The notes: a model not told the origin generated them from the letters alone. Positions 20,805 through 30,925 are shown, counted from the stretch's first letter. The stretch: 64,000 bases of DNA from Pseudomonas sp. (GCA_030656145.1 JAUSOF010000030.1:124001-188000), one strand, 5' to 3'. Made by a program: numbers and translations.

Positions 20805-21569
20805 ATGAATAGCGCCTTTACCGTAGTGATTCCGGCGCGTTACGCCTCAAGCCGCTTGCCCGGTAAGCCGTTGCAGGACATCGCCGGCAAACCGATGATT
20901 CAGCATGTCTGGGAGCAGGCATGTAAAAGCAGCGCGCGGCAAGTGGTGGTGGCGACCGACGACGCTCGCATCGTCGAGGCCTGCCACGCTTTTGGTGCCG
21001 AAGTGCTGTTGACCCGTGTTGACCATAACTCGGGCACTGATCGTCTGGCCGAAGTGGCCGCCGCGCTGGGTTTGGCCCCAGATGCCATCGTGGTCAATGT
21101 GCAGGGTGACGAGCCGCTGATTCCGCCAGCAATTATCGACCAGGTGGCGGCCAACCTGGCGGCCAATCCGCAGGCAGCTATCGCTACCCTTGCTGAGCCG
21201 ATCGACGATCTGGCTGCACTGTTCAATCCCAACGTGGTCAAGGTGGTTAGCGACCGCAATGGCCTGGCGCTGACCTTCAGTCGTGCGCCGCTGCCCTGGG
21301 CGCGTGATGCCTTGGCTGTCAGCCGTGAGCAGTTGCCGGCCAACGTACCCTACCGCCGACATATCGGCATTTATGCTTACCGTGCGCAGTTCCTCCATGA
21401 CTTCGTGGCCTGGGGGCCTTGCTGGCTCGAGGATACCGAGTGCCTGGAGCAGCTGCGTGCACTCTGGCACGGCGTGCGCATTCATGTCGCCGATGCCCTG
21501 CAGGCGCCGCCGGCCGGGGTCGATACTCAGGAAGATCTAGAGCGCGTGCGCCGACTGCTGGGGGCTTGA
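20805..21569 (+). CDS. kdsB: 3-deoxy-manno-octulosonate cytidylyltransferase (CMP-Kdo synthetase)
   Basis: A 254-residue nucleotidyltransferase with the N-terminal [15 protein letters not shown] signature, [23 protein letters not shown] and HIGIYAYR. It activates Kdo with CTP for transfer to lipid A. It starts one base after the ycaR stop and shares its last base with the next start. Confidence 0.95.
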   Translation: MNSAFTVVIPARYASSRLPGKPLQDIAGKPMIQHVWEQACKSSARQVVVATDDARIVEACHAFGAEVLLTRVDHNSGTDRLAEVAAALGLAPDAIVVNVQGDEPLIPPAIIDQVAANLAANPQAAIATLAEPIDDLAALFNPNVVKVVSDRNGLALTFSRAPLPWARDALAVSREQLPANVPYRRHIGIYAYRAQFLHDFVAWGPCWLEDTECLEQLRALWHGVRIHVADALQAPPAGVDTQEDLERVRRLLGA

Positions 21570-22033
21570 TGCGGGTCTTGTTTGTGTGTCTGGGTAATAT
21601 CTGCCGCTCGCCCACCGCCGAAGCGGTGCTGCGGCACAAGTTGCTCGAACTGGGATTGCAGGAGGGCGTCGAGGTTGATTCCGCCGGTACTGGCGATTGG
21701 CATGTGGGCAAGCCGCCAGACAGCCGCACTCGGCAAGCAGCCCTGTTGCGTGGCTATGATCTTTCCGCTCTGCGCGGGCGTCAGGTTTGTGCCAGTGATT
21801 TCGCTCGTTTCGATCTGATTCTAGCCATGGACAACAGCAATCTGCAGCACCTGCGGCGCATGCGTCCCGGTAATGCTGCGGCCGAGCTGGATCTGTTTCT
21901 GCGCCGTTATGACCTGGCGCTCGATGAGGTGCCGGATCCCTATTACGGTGGCGAGGAAGGTTTCGAGCAGGTGCTGGATCTGATCGAGCAGGCCTGCGAT
22001 GGTTTGCTCCGCGAACTGCGGGGACGACTATGA
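21569..22033 (+). CDS. Low-molecular-weight protein-tyrosine phosphatase
   Basis: A 154-residue protein beginning with the P-loop VCLGNICRSP: nucleophile Cys7 and Arg13 in the CX5R motif, and the general-acid motif DPYYGG near residue 120. This is the LMW-PTP family. The start overlaps the kdsB stop (TGATG), and the end overlaps murB by four bases. No tyrosine kinase gene is adjacent, so the substrate cannot be inferred from context. Confidence 0.92.
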   Translation: MRVLFVCLGNICRSPTAEAVLRHKLLELGLQEGVEVDSAGTGDWHVGKPPDSRTRQAALLRGYDLSALRGRQVCASDFARFDLILAMDNSNLQHLRRMRPGNAAAELDLFLRRYDLALDEVPDPYYGGEEGFEQVLDLIEQACDGLLRELRGRL

Positions 22034-23049
22034 CCTTGGGTGTTCAGTCGCGGGTTTCGCTCAAGGCCCATAACAGCTTCGCCGTGGATGTTGCAGCGCG
22101 TGCCTTCGTCGAGGCGCATGACGACGATCAGGTGCGTGAGGCGTTGGTTTATGCACAGCAGCAGCAGTTGCCTGTGCTGTTGCTCGGTGGTGGCAGCAAT
22201 ATGCTGCTGACCGCCGATGTCGAGGCGTTGGTGCTGCGTATGGCCAGTCGCGGCATTCGTGTGCTGCAGGATGACGGCGACCAGGTGCTTGTTGAGGCCG
22301 AGGCCGGCGAGCCGTGGCACCCCTTCGTGCAGTGGACGCTGCAGCATGGCTTGGTGGGGCTGGAAAACCTCAGTCTGATCCCTGGTACGGTGGGTGCTGC
22401 GCCGGTGCAGAATATCGGCGCCTACGGTGTCGAGCTGAAAGATCTGTTCGCTGGCTTGACCGCCCTCGATCGTCACAGTGGCGAGTTGCGCGAGTTCTCT
22501 CTGAATGATTGTGGCTTCGCCTATCGTGACAGCCTGTTCAAGCGTGAAGCGGGGCGCTGGGTGATCCTGCGCGTACGCTTTGCCCTGCACCGTGCGGCCA
22601 GGCTTCATCTGGACTACGGCCCGCTGCGGCAGCGTCTGGCGGAGCAGGGCATAGCGGAGCCGACGGCTGTCGATGTCAGTCAGGCGATCTGCGCAATCCG
22701 CCGCGAGAAACTGCCGGATCCGGCAGTGCTGGGAAATGCCGGCAGCTTTTTCAAGAACCCTATGGTTTCAGCAGAGCTGGCCCAGCGCTTGACTGCCGAG
22801 CATGCCGATCTGGTGGCTTACCCGCAGGCCGATGGCCGGGTCAAGCTGGCTGCTGGCTGGCTGATCGAGCGCGCCGGCTGGAAGGGCTTTCGTGAGGGCG
22901 ATGCTGGGGTGCACCGGCTACAGGCACTGGTGCTGGTCAATTATGGTCAGGCCAGCGGGCAACAATTGCTGGCGCTCGCGCAGCGTATTCAGGCGGATAT
23001 CTTACAGCGGTTTGCGGTTGATCTGGAAATCGAGCCTAACGTTCTTTAA
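22030..23049 (+). CDS. murB: UDP-N-acetylenolpyruvoylglucosamine reductase
   Basis: A 339-residue FAD enzyme with GGGSNMLLT, VQNIGAYGVELKD, the CGFAYRDSLFK segment and the catalytic GNAGSFFKNP. The intact Tyr-loop region and length identify the type I (E. coli-like) MurB. It makes UDP-MurNAc, the committed peptidoglycan precursor. It is the last gene of the lpxK-kdsB-murB run and ends before a bidirectional terminator. Confidence 0.95.
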   Translation: MTLGVQSRVSLKAHNSFAVDVAARAFVEAHDDDQVREALVYAQQQQLPVLLLGGGSNMLLTADVEALVLRMASRGIRVLQDDGDQVLVEAEAGEPWHPFVQWTLQHGLVGLENLSLIPGTVGAAPVQNIGAYGVELKDLFAGLTALDRHSGELREFSLNDCGFAYRDSLFKREAGRWVILRVRFALHRAARLHLDYGPLRQRLAEQGIAEPTAVDVSQAICAIRREKLPDPAVLGNAGSFFKNPMVSAELAQRLTAEHADLVAYPQADGRVKLAAGWLIERAGWKGFREGDAGVHRLQALVLVNYGQASGQQLLALAQRIQADILQRFAVDLEIEPNVL

Positions 23050-23130
23050 GCCTTTTTCGTTGCCACGGGATGGTTATGTTCGTCGCTGATGACGCCGTTG
23101 GGGCTGGTCGTACAGCTTGGGCAGAAGCAT

Positions 23131-23163
23131 AAAAAAGGGGATGCCGAAGCATCCCCTTTTTTA
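23131..23163. terminator. Bidirectional terminator between murB and rne
   Basis: The stem AAAGGGGATGC / GCATCCCCTTT, with loop CGAA, is flanked by A and T runs and serves both convergent genes. Confidence 0.9.
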
Positions 23164-23178
23164 TTGCGCTGAATAGTC

Positions 23179-26100
23179 TCAGGCGTGCGGCTTATCCGCG
23201 TGCTTATCCTGGTTCTTTTCAGTTTCAGCGTCTGCATCTACTGCGTCGGTCGGCGTGTGCTCCGGCTCGCTGGTTGCTTCAGCGCTGGCTGCAGCTTGCG
23301 CCGTAGGCTCGGTTTCAGCAGGTGCTTCTACTGCTTCGGCTTGCGGGGCAGCGGGTGCGGCCTCGGCAGCTTCGCGCGCCAGGCGCTCGGCTTCACGTTG
23401 GCGGCGACGCACTTCGCGCGGATCGTTCGGCGCGCGACCTGTGGCGCTTGCTACGATGCTTACGCTCTCTTCGCTCACGGTTTCGGTCACGGTGATTGCT
23501 GGTGCAGCCGGCTCCGGCTCGCTGATAACGGTCTCGGTGGCTGTTTCTACCGTTGTTTCGACCGTTGCTTCGGCTAGATCTTCGCTTGCTGCGGGAGTGA
23601 CTGCTTCGGTGCTGACTTCAGGGGCGGCGTCGATAACCTGCGGCGCACTGACTTCGGCAGGGGCTACGTTTGTAGCTTCAGTCGTTTCAGTGCTTGCCAC
23701 GGCCGGTTGCTCGGCAACTGGCAGCTCTGCTTCGGCAGCAGGTTGAACCGGAGCTTCCTCGGCAGGTTGTTCGGTCACGACGGGTTCTGGGCTGGCCAGT
23801 TCAGCGCTCACCGCGGCAACGGTTGCGCCTACGGTCAGTGCTGCGGTGGTATCAGCCTGGGGTTCGGCGCTTTCTTCAGTGCCTTCGATCACATTACCGT
23901 TGGCGTCACTTTGACGCTCGCGGCGATTGCTGCGGCGGCGTTGACCGCGCGAGCGACGGCGTGGACGCTCACCGTCTGTGCCTTCTGCTTCGTCGTCTTG
24001 CTGCGGCTCTTCATTGCCCAGTACTTCTTCGTCAATCACGGCTGCTGTTTCAGGGCGCGGTTGACGCTCTTCACGGGGTGCGCGTGGCTGGCGTGGCTCG
24101 CGCTGTGGGCGCTCGGTACGCACCTCAGTGCTGCCGCCTTCGGTGCTGCTCTCTGCTGTTTGTGCTACTGGCGCTACTGGCGCTGTTTGCGTGGCGTCAA
24201 GCGGCTCGCGAAGTTCGCGTGCTGGTCGTTCTTCGCGTGGCTTGCGGTCGCGGCGGTTGTCCTGACCTTCGCGCGGTGGGCGCGACTGACGAACTTCCTG
24301 CGGTTCGCGAACCTCAACGGCCTCGCGTGGCTGGCGCTCTTCACGCGGTTGCGATTCTTCACGTGCTACGCGCGGCTGACGCTCTTCGCGAGGTGCCCGT
24401 TCTTCGCGCGGAGCGCGCTCTTCACGTGGCTTGCGTTCTTCGTCGCGGCGACCGCCACGGCTGCGGCTTTGCTGGCGGCCGTTACGGCGCTCATCGCTAC
24501 GCTGCGGGCGTTCGCTGGCTTTCTTCTCGATTACCGCAGGTTTTGCTTCTTCTTCCTTGCTGGCAAACAGGCTGACCAGCGATTTTACCAGGCCTTTGAA
24601 CAGGCTCGGTTGGCTGGCAGCGGCTGTTACCACTGGCTCACTGACCTCGGCCACTGGCGTCGGTGCGGTGCGTTGTGGGGCGGCTTTGATCGCGGCTTCC
24701 TGACGCACCAGGGTGCGGGTAGCGGCGGCCGGTTGAACTTCTTCCACTTCAGTGGCAGCCATTTCATAGCTGGACTGGGTGGACTGTGCTTCCGGGCTGT
24801 CATCACGGATGCGCTGCACTTCGAAATGCGGCGTTTCCAGGTGATCGTTCGGCAGGATGACAATGCGTGCACGGCTACGCAGTTCGATCTTGGTGATCGA
24901 GTTGCGTTTCTCGTTGAGCAGGAAGGCGGCAACCGGAATCGGCACTTGGGCGCGAACCTCGGCGGTGCGATCCTTCAGGGCTTCTTCTTCGATCAGGCGC
25001 AGGATTGCCAGCGACAGCGATTCGACGTCACGGATGATGCCTTGGCCGTTGCAGCGCGGGCAGACGATGCCGCTGCTTTCGCCGAGCGACGGACGCAGGC
25101 GTTGACGGGACATTTCCAGCAGGCCGAAGCGCGAGATGCGACCGACCTGTACGCGGGCACGGTCGGCCTCCAGGCTTTCGCGGACTTTTTCTTCCACGGC
25201 GCGCTGGTTCTTGGCGGGGGTCATGTCGATGAAATCGATCACGATCAGGCCGCCGATGTCGCGCAGACGCAACTGGCGGGCGATTTCTTCGGCCGCTTCC
25301 AGGTTGGTCTGCAGCGCGGTTTCTTCGATGTCGCTGCCTTTAGTGGCGCGCGCCGAGTTGATGTCGATCGACACCAGGGCTTCGGTCGGGTCGATCACGA
25401 TGGAACCGCCGGACGGCAGTTTCACTTCGCGCTGGAAGGCGGTTTCGATCTGGCTTTCGATCTGGAAGCGGTTGAACAGCGGCACGCTGTCTTCATACAG
25501 CTTGATCTTGCTGGCGTACTGCGGCATCACCTGATTGATAAAGCTCAGGGCTTCCTGCTGCGCTTCGATGCTGTCGACCAGCACTTCGCCGATGTCCTGG
25601 CGCAGGTAATCGCGGATGGCGCGGATGATGACGTTGCTTTCCTGGTAAATCAGGAAGGGCGCGGCGCGGTCCAGCGAGGCTTCTTTGATGGCGGTCCAGA
25701 GTTGCAGCAGGTAATCGAGGTCCCACTGCATTTCTTCGCTAGAGCGGCCCAGGCCTGCAGTGCGCACGATCAAACCCATATCGCTAGGAGCGACCAGGCC
25801 GTTCAGCGCTTCACGCAGTTCGTTGCGCTCTTCGCCTTCGATACGGCGCGAGATGCCGCCGGCGCGCGGGTTGTTCGGCATCAATACCAGGTAACGACCG
25901 GCCAGGCTGATAAAGGTGGTCAGGGCTGCGCCCTTGTTGCCACGCTCTTCTTTCTCGACCTGAACGATGACTTCCTGGCCTTCCTTGAGCACGTCTTTGA
26001 TGTTGACGCGGCCTTCGGTAGCCTTGCTGAAGTATTCGCGAGAAATTTCTTTCAGGGGGAGGAAGCCGTGGCGCTCGGAGCCGAAGTCGACAAACGCGGC

Positions 26101-26262
26101 TTCCAGGCTAGGTTCTACGCGAGTAATGCGGCCTTTATAGATGTTGGACTTTTTCTGTTCGCGTGCGCCCGACTCTATGTCGAGGTCATACAGGCGCTGG
26201 CCATCGACCAGAGCAACGCGCAACTCTTCGGGTTGAGTTGCGTTAATCAGCATTCTTTTCAT
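23179..26262 (-). CDS. rne: Ribonuclease E
   Basis: A 1027-residue protein from the ATG at 26262 ([18 protein letters not shown]). The N-terminal half is the catalytic domain: S1 RNA-binding region (about 35-120), catalytic Asp300 ([13 protein letters not shown]) and Asp343 (LIVIDFIDM), and the zinc-link CPRC (Cys401, Cys404). The C-terminal half is low-complexity: an Arg/Glu/Pro-rich tract with repeated [11 protein letters not shown]-like units (about 24170-24450), a second basic block with [17 protein letters not shown], and an acidic Ala/Glu/Pro/Val-rich tail. These are typical RNA-binding and degradosome-scaffold regions. The long open frames on the opposite strand are artefacts of this codon bias. 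Confidence 0.96.
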   Translation of the reverse strand: MKRMLINATQPEELRVALVDGQRLYDLDIESGAREQKKSNIYKGRITRVEPSLEAAFVDFGSERHGFLPLKEISREYFSKATEGRVNIKDVLKEGQEVIVQVEKEERGNKGAALTTFISLAGRYLVLMPNNPRAGGISRRIEGEERNELREALNGLVAPSDMGLIVRTAGLGRSSEEMQWDLDYLLQLWTAIKEASLDRAAPFLIYQESNVIIRAIRDYLRQDIGEVLVDSIEAQQEALSFINQVMPQYASKIKLYEDSVPLFNRFQIESQIETAFQREVKLPSGGSIVIDPTEALVSIDINSARATKGSDIEETALQTNLEAAEEIARQLRLRDIGGLIVIDFIDMTPAKNQRAVEEKVRESLEADRARVQVGRISRFGLLEMSRQRLRPSLGESSGIVCPRCNGQGIIRDVESLSLAILRLIEEEALKDRTAEVRAQVPIPVAAFLLNEKRNSITKIELRSRARIVILPNDHLETPHFEVQRIRDDSPEAQSTQSSYEMAATEVEEVQPAAATRTLVRQEAAIKAAPQRTAPTPVAEVSEPVVTAAASQPSLFKGLVKSLVSLFASKEEEAKPAVIEKKASERPQRSDERRNGRQQSRSRGGRRDEERKPREERAPREERAPREERQPRVAREESQPREERQPREAVEVREPQEVRQSRPPREGQDNRRDRKPREERPARELREPLDATQTAPVAPVAQTAESSTEGGSTEVRTERPQREPRQPRAPREERQPRPETAAVIDEEVLGNEEPQQDDEAEGTDGERPRRRSRGQRRRSNRRERQSDANGNVIEGTEESAEPQADTTAALTVGATVAAVSAELASPEPVVTEQPAEEAPVQPAAEAELPVAEQPAVASTETTEATNVAPAEVSAPQVIDAAPEVSTEAVTPAASEDLAEATVETTVETATETVISEPEPAAPAITVTETVSEESVSIVASATGRAPNDPREVRRRQREAERLAREAAEAAPAAPQAEAVEAPAETEPTAQAAASAEATSEPEHTPTDAVDADAETEKNQDKHADKPHA

Positions 26263-26842
26263 GTTGTACCGTCGGTTTCCGGTGCTGGCGGAAGCGGCGT
26301 TCGGCACACACGACTTTCAGGGTCGGTGTCAGGCGCGTCAGAAACGGTCGTAAATCGTTTCATTGTCAAGCGACAGTCAGCCAGTTGGGCTGGGTCGCGA
26401 CAGACATCTCCTGCTCGCTGTTGTGACAGAAAGCATTAGTCAGGAGGAGGAATCAACTGCCGGTAGCGGACGAGATAAAGCGTCTTCGATAAAGCTAATT
26501 GCTACGCAGACCGACGGTTGTACATCTCCACCCTACACTTATCACTGAAAATCGGGTGCCGCGCGCATAAAATCCGCAGCGGGTTGGCAGTTACCGCAAA
26601 CGCCCAGTGGGGGCGACTGCGCATCATGGCTTAAGGCTTTATTTCCGAGTCACTCACGACCTTTGCGGCCTTACTGTGTGCGAGTAACCCGTCGGACGGC
26701 CTTACGTCCCAAATGAATTGCGTCGGCTGGGGATGGCAGTATTGGCGATCATCCGCAAACCAGACCGCTTTTGGCGGCGTTCGCGACTATAGCAGTAATG
26801 ATTAAGTGCTTCAATTCCATAAAAAATTGTTATGATTGCGCG
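26263..26842. other. Intergenic region between rne and rluC: RNase E mRNA leader and divergent promoters
   Basis: No gene is supported in these 580 bases. On the minus strand they should contain the long 5' leader by which RNase E mRNA controls itself. Two hairpins can be drawn there: one at 26694-26709 with stem GGACG/CGTCC, and one spanning about 26650-26684 (ACTC...GAGT outer stem). Each exposes the same octamer GTAAGGCC (minus strand) at 26698-26705 and 26667-26674. The rluC end carries an extended -10 element. Confidence 0.55.
26828..26836 (+). promoter_or_regulatory. Extended -10 promoter of rluC
   Basis: TGTTATGAT matches the extended -10 form TGnTATAAT. The hexamer ends 6 bases before the rluC ATG, so transcription would begin at or next to the start codon. 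The -35 region (TTCAAT at 26810) is weak and short-spaced, which extended -10 promoters tolerate. Confidence 0.5.
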
Positions 26843-27796
26843 ATGACAACTCCTACTTCTACGACCTCCGGCGTTCAGCTGCTTGAGGTTGCGCCGGAAC
26901 TTGCCGGTCAGCGCATTGATAACTTTCTTCGCACTCAGTTAAAGGGTGTGCCCAAGACATTGATTTACCGCATCTTGCGCAAAGGCGAGGTGCGGGTGAA
27001 CAAGGGGCGCATCAAGCCAGAGTACAAGCTGCAGGCGGGCGATATCATTCGCGTTCCGCCGCTGCGTCTGGCTGAGCGTGATGAACCCGCACCTTTGGCG
27101 CAGGGCTTGCTTGCGCGCCTGGAGGCGGCCATCGTCTTTGAAGACAAAGCCTTGATCGTACTGAACAAGCCAGCCGGTATCGCCGTGCATGGTGGCAGTG
27201 GCCTTAATTACGGGGTGATAGAGGCGTTTCGTCAGTTGCGTCCGGACGCCAAGGAGATTGAGCTGGTTCATCGTCTCGATCGTGATACTTCCGGGCTGCT
27301 GATGATTGCCAAGAAGCGCAGCATGCTGCGGCATCTGCATGAGGCGCTGCGTGGTGATGGCGTCGATAAGCGCTACATGGCGCTGGTTCGCGGGCATTGG
27401 GCGACGGCCAAGAAGCGGGTCAATGCGCCTTTGCAGAAGAGCAATCTGCGTTCTGGTGAGCGCATGGTTGAGGTCAACGATGAGGGCAAGGAGGCGCTGA
27501 CGCTGTTTCGCGTATTGCGCCGCTTCGGTGAGTTCGCCACCCTGGTCGAGGCCAAGCCGGTCACTGGACGCACCCATCAGATTCGCGTGCATGCCCAGTA
27601 CGCAGGGCATTGCATTGCCGGTGACAGCAAGTATGGGGATGACGAGTTTAGTCGCGAGATCCGTGAGTTGGGCGGCAAGCGTTTGTTCTTGCATGCCTAC
27701 GCGCTGGTTGTGCCGCTACCTGATGGTGGCGAGCTGAGGCTGGAGGCGCCGGTCGACGCCACGTGGGCGCATACGCTGGAGCGTTTGAGTGCCTGA
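26843..27796 (+). CDS. rluC: 23S rRNA pseudouridine synthase C
   Basis: A 317-residue protein with an N-terminal S4 RNA-binding domain (about residues 20-85) and an RluA-type catalytic domain with the active-site Asp in [12 protein letters not shown], plus [13 protein letters not shown]. RluC modifies three uridines in 23S rRNA (955, 2504 and 2580 in E. coli). I chose the ATG at 26843 as the family start ([12 protein letters not shown]); there is no ribosome-binding site upstream, which fits a leaderless message. It is divergent from rne, as in other gamma-proteobacteria, and overlaps the next gene by 8 bases. Confidence 0.93.
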   Translation: MTTPTSTTSGVQLLEVAPELAGQRIDNFLRTQLKGVPKTLIYRILRKGEVRVNKGRIKPEYKLQAGDIIRVPPLRLAERDEPAPLAQGLLARLEAAIVFEDKALIVLNKPAGIAVHGGSGLNYGVIEAFRQLRPDAKEIELVHRLDRDTSGLLMIAKKRSMLRHLHEALRGDGVDKRYMALVRGHWATAKKRVNAPLQKSNLRSGERMVEVNDEGKEALTLFRVLRRFGEFATLVEAKPVTGRTHQIRVHAQYAGHCIAGDSKYGDDEFSREIRELGGKRLFLHAYALVVPLPDGGELRLEAPVDATWAHTLERLSA

Positions 27797-28484
27797 TTAC
27801 GAGCTGTTGATCTTCGATTGGGATGGCACGCTGGTCGATTCCATCGGTCGTATCGTCGAGGCGATGCATTGGGCGGCAGATTCCTGTGCGCTGGCTCGCT
27901 GCTCTGATGCGCAGGTGAAGGGGATTATTGGCCTTGGTTTGCCGGAAGCGATAGCTATCCTGCATCCCGAGCTAGCTGGGACGGCCCTTGTCGAGCGCTT
28001 TCGTCACTGTTACAGCGAGCGCTACCTGGCGCTGGAGGCTCAGCCTTCGGCATTGTTCCCGGGTGTGGCTGAAGCGTTAGAGATGTTTCGGGCGCAGGGC
28101 TACCGTTTGGCAGTGGCTACAGGCAAAACTCGCCATGGCTTGCAGCGTGTGCTGGCGGGGCGTGGCTGGCTGGATTACTTCGATGTCACTCGCTGTGCTG
28201 ACGAAACCGCAAGCAAGCCAGACCCGCTGATGCTGGCGGAGATTCTCGACCATTGTGGCGTTTCTGCTAAGCGGGCCTTGATGGTGGGTGACTCGTCGTT
28301 CGATTTGCAGATGGCTCGGCACGCAGGGGTGGACTCGGTGGCTGTTGGCTACGGGGCCCAGTCCTTGGCTGCGCTGCGCGAGTATGAGCCGGCACTGGCG
28401 ATAGAGCATTTCATGGAGTTGCATGCCTGGCTCGTTCGGCGTGCAAGTGGGCAACTGATTAAGGTGGGTGAACATGTCAGATGA
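27789..28484 (+). CDS. HAD-family phosphatase (Gph-like)
   Basis: A 231-residue protein from a GTG overlapping rluC. It shows HAD motif [10 protein letters not shown] (residues 10-18), motif [11 protein letters not shown], and motif [14 protein letters not shown], with a helical cap between. This is the phosphoglycolate-phosphatase-like subfamily IA; the exact substrate cannot be told from sequence. It overlaps sppA by 11 bases and is conserved between rluC and sppA. Confidence 0.88.
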   Translation: MPDYELLIFDWDGTLVDSIGRIVEAMHWAADSCALARCSDAQVKGIIGLGLPEAIAILHPELAGTALVERFRHCYSERYLALEAQPSALFPGVAEALEMFRAQGYRLAVATGKTRHGLQRVLAGRGWLDYFDVTRCADETASKPDPLMLAEILDHCGVSAKRALMVGDSSFDLQMARHAGVDSVAVGYGAQSLAALREYEPALAIEHFMELHAWLVRRASGQLIKVGEHVR

Positions 28485-29454
28485 ATGGAAGGCATCGGCT
28501 GCGGGCGATGGCGATGAAAAGAGCTGGAAGCTGCTGGAAAAAACCTTGCTGGCGGGTGTTCAGGAGCAGCGTCGAGCGCGGCGCTGGGGGATTTTCTTCA
28601 AGTCGCTGACGTTTTTATACTTATTTGCCGCGCTGGCGCTATTTGCGCCACTGCTGAATCTGAAGGAAAGCGTCAAGAGTGGTACGAGTCATACAGCGCT
28701 GATTGAGGTGCGCGGGATGATCGCCGATAAGGAGATGGCCAGTGCCGACAATATAGTCGGCAGTCTGCGCGCTGCATTCGAGGACGTGAGGACCAAGGGT
28801 GTCATTCTGCGGATCAATAGTCCGGGTGGCAGTCCGGTGCAGTCGGGCTATATCTATGATGAAATCTTACGCCTGCGCGCCGAGTATCCGGCGATCAAGC
28901 TGTATGCGGTAATCACCGATCTTGGTGCCTCTGGGGCCTATTACATTGCCAGTGCTGCCGATCAGATCTATGCCGACAAGGCCAGTCTGGTCGGGTCGAT
29001 TGGCGTGACGGCGGCCGGTTTCGGCTTTGTCGGGGTCATGGAGAAGCTGGGCGTTGATCGCCGTGTGTATACCGCGGGTGAGCACAAGGCGTTTCTCGAT
29101 CCGTTCCAGCCGCCTAGAGAGGACGAGGCGCTGTTTTGGCAGGGGGTTCTGGAAACTACGCATAAGCAGTTCATTGATAGCGTCAAGCGGGGGCGTGGTG
29201 ATCGGCTGAAGTCTGCGGAGCACCCTGAGTTGTTCTCGGGGTTGGTGTGGTCGGGTGAGCAGGCGCTACAGCTTGGTTTGATCGATGCGCTGGGTAACAC
29301 CAGTTATGTCGCACGTGAAGTGATCGGCGAAAAAAGCTTGGTCGATTTCACGGTCAAGGAATCGCCGTTCGATCGCTTTGCCAAGCGCCTTGGCGCCAGC
29401 GTCGCCGAGAATATTGCCTTGTGGATGGGCTTTCAGGGGCCCGCCCTGCGCTAG
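28474..29454 (+). CDS. sppA: Signal peptide peptidase SppA (short form, family S49)
   Basis: A 326-residue protein with one membrane helix (about residues 42-62) and a periplasmic serine-protease domain. The nucleophile is Ser153 in LGASGAYYIA and the general base Lys205 in AGEHKAFLDPF; the 52-residue gap equals that of the B. subtilis SppA Ser147/Lys199 dyad. It degrades cleaved signal peptides in the membrane. I chose the ATG at 28474, preceded by AAGGTGGG, over the GTG at 28468. Confidence 0.9.
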   Translation: MSDEWKASAAGDGDEKSWKLLEKTLLAGVQEQRRARRWGIFFKSLTFLYLFAALALFAPLLNLKESVKSGTSHTALIEVRGMIADKEMASADNIVGSLRAAFEDVRTKGVILRINSPGGSPVQSGYIYDEILRLRAEYPAIKLYAVITDLGASGAYYIASAADQIYADKASLVGSIGVTAAGFGFVGVMEKLGVDRRVYTAGEHKAFLDPFQPPREDEALFWQGVLETTHKQFIDSVKRGRGDRLKSAEHPELFSGLVWSGEQALQLGLIDALGNTSYVAREVIGEKSLVDFTVKESPFDRFAKRLGASVAENIALWMGFQGPALR

Positions 29455-29471
29455 TCGAGCTGGTGTTGCAC

Positions 29472-29503
29472 GCAGGCCCGGTCATCGACCGGGCCTGCTG
29501 GTT
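29472..29503. terminator. Strong hairpin between sppA and maf
   Basis: A perfect 12-bp stem (GCAGGCCCGGTC / GACCGGGCCTGC) with a 3-base loop follows the sppA stop. The T tract is short and interrupted (TGGTTTATGG), so termination may be partial. It also lies downstream of the convergent maf gene. Confidence 0.65.
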
Positions 29504-29509
29504 TATGGC

Positions 29510-30088
29510 TTATGGGATATCGGTGCCGGTCGCATGCAGCATGTCCACCAGTCGAATCAGGGGTAGGCCGATCAGGCTGGTGGCGTCAGAGCCTTCAGTG
29601 CTGCGAAACAGGCTCACGCCCAGTCCTTCGGCCTTGAAGCTGCCGGCGCAGTCGTAGGGCTGCTCAGCTTCCAGGTAGCGTGCTATCTGTGCGTCGCTAA
29701 GCTGGCGAAAATGTACGGTAAAGGCGATGCAGTCGGTCTGACAGTGGCCGCTTTGACTGTCGAGTAGGGTCAGTCCGGTCAGAAAGGTGACGCTGTTGCC
29801 GCTTGCGGCGAGCAGTTGTGCGTGGGCGCGCTCGTATGTGCCGGGCTTGCCAAGAATTTGGCCATCAAGTACCGCGACCTGATCTGAGCCAATGATCAGG
29901 TGTTGCGGGTACTTGGAGGTGAGTGCGCGGGCTTTTTCTTCTGCCAGGCGGCACACCAGGGCAGTGGCGTCTTCGTCGGGTTGGGCGGTTTCGTTGATCG
30001 CGGGTGCGCACCAAACAAAGGGTAGGCGCAGTCGGGTCAATAGTTCTCTGCGGTAGGGTGAGCTGGATGCGAGCACTAGGGGCGGCAT
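29510..30088 (-). CDS. Maf/YceF-family nucleotide pyrophosphatase
   Basis: A 192-residue protein with the N-terminal LASSSPYRRELL motif, E-rich helix AEEKARAL, IIGSDQVAVLDGQILGKPG and the DCAGSFKAEGLG segment. This is the YceF-type Maf family, which hydrolyses 7-methyl-GTP and related nucleotides. AAAGGAG precedes the start. It is divergent from yceD-rpmF-plsX, the usual Pseudomonas and Enterobacteria neighbourhood. Confidence 0.92.
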   Translation of the reverse strand: MPPLVLASSSPYRRELLTRLRLPFVWCAPAINETAQPDEDATALVCRLAEEKARALTSKYPQHLIIGSDQVAVLDGQILGKPGTYERAHAQLLAASGNSVTFLTGLTLLDSQSGHCQTDCIAFTVHFRQLSDAQIARYLEAEQPYDCAGSFKAEGLGVSLFRSTEGSDATSLIGLPLIRLVDMLHATGTDIP

Positions 30089-30160
30089 GTGTGTGCGTCT
30101 CCTTTTAATGGATGGGCAATTCTAGACGGCACTCTTGGTGCTGGACAGGCTGAATATCCT

Positions 30161-30189
30161 TTGACAGGGGCAGAGTGCATCCATAGAAT
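30161..30189 (+). promoter_or_regulatory. Sigma-70 promoter of yceD-rpmF-plsX
   Basis: A perfect -35 TTGACA (30161-30166), 17-base spacer and -10 TAGAAT (30184-30189). The expected start point is about 30196, only 0-4 bases before the yceD ATG at 30199, so the message would have almost no 5' leader. Confidence 0.8.
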
Positions 30190-30198
30190 GCGGCGCCT

Positions 30199-30726
30199 AT
30201 GTTAAATGCACCGATTCCACCTCATGTTGATCCGCGAAAATTGGCTGATCGTGGTGCCACGCTTGAAGGCGTGGTACCGCTAGTCGATTTGGCGCGACTC
30301 TGCGACCCGCTTGCCGATAACCAAGGCGCGGTTCGTGTGAAGTTTTTCTTCGAGCGTGATGAGCGTAATGCTGTGGTTTTCCATAGTGAGCTCGAGGTTG
30401 AGGTCAAGATGGTTTGCCAGCGTTGTCTGGAACTGGTTGCCCTGCAGATCAACAGCGCGTGTGATTACGCTGTGGTGAAAGAAGGTGCAAATACCCAGTC
30501 CGTGCCGAAAGGCTATGACGCGCTGGAGTTGGGTGAAGAGCCATTGGATCTGCTGGCACTGGTTGAGGAGGAGTTGTTGCTCGCCTTGCCCATTGTCCCG
30601 GTTCATGACCCTAAAGATTGCCAGCAGCCGGACGGCCTCGAAGAGCCCGAACCGAGCAAGGACGAGGTAACTCGGTCCAACCCGTTCAGTGTATTGGCGC
30701 AGTTAAAGCGTGACCCAAACGTTTAG
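30199..30726 (+). CDS. yceD: YceD/DUF177 protein, 23S rRNA accumulation protein
   Basis: A 175-residue protein with the family's CQRCLE motif (FHSELEVEVKMVCQRCLELVA) and an acidic C-terminal half (LGEEPLDLLALVEEELLLALP). In E. coli, YceD is linked to 23S rRNA levels and is co-transcribed with rpmF. No ribosome site precedes the ATG and the promoter lies almost on it. It is 13 bases upstream of rpmF. Confidence 0.88.
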   Translation: MLNAPIPPHVDPRKLADRGATLEGVVPLVDLARLCDPLADNQGAVRVKFFFERDERNAVVFHSELEVEVKMVCQRCLELVALQINSACDYAVVKEGANTQSVPKGYDALELGEEPLDLLALVEEELLLALPIVPVHDPKDCQQPDGLEEPEPSKDEVTRSNPFSVLAQLKRDPNV

Positions 30727-30739
30727 GAGTTAATTAATT

Positions 30740-30922
30740 ATGGCTGTTCAGCAGAACAAAAAATCCCGTTCCGCACGTGACATGCGTCGCTCGCACGATG
30801 CTCTCGAGGCCAGCACGCTGTCCGTTGAGAAGAGCACCGGTGAGATCCATCTGCGCCACCACGTATCGCCGGAAGGTGTTTACCGTGGTCGCAAAGTGAT
30901 CGATAAGGGCGCTGACGAGTAA
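30740..30922 (+). CDS. rpmF: 50S ribosomal protein L32
   Basis: A 60-residue protein beginning [22 protein letters not shown], the standard L32 start. The C-terminal half has no zinc-ribbon cysteines, so this is the cysteine-free (C-) form. TTAGGAG precedes the ATG. It is co-transcribed with yceD and plsX, linking ribosome and phospholipid synthesis. Confidence 0.96.
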   Translation: MAVQQNKKSRSARDMRRSHDALEASTLSVEKSTGEIHLRHHVSPEGVYRGRKVIDKGADE

Positions 30923-30925
30923 TCC

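Noticed and set aside
23707-26439. A 910-codon open frame on the plus strand opposite rne
   Set aside because: Its sequence is the mirror of the RNase E gene's strong codon bias and Arg/Glu/Ala repeats, it shows no known domain, and rne has clear catalytic motifs on the other strand.
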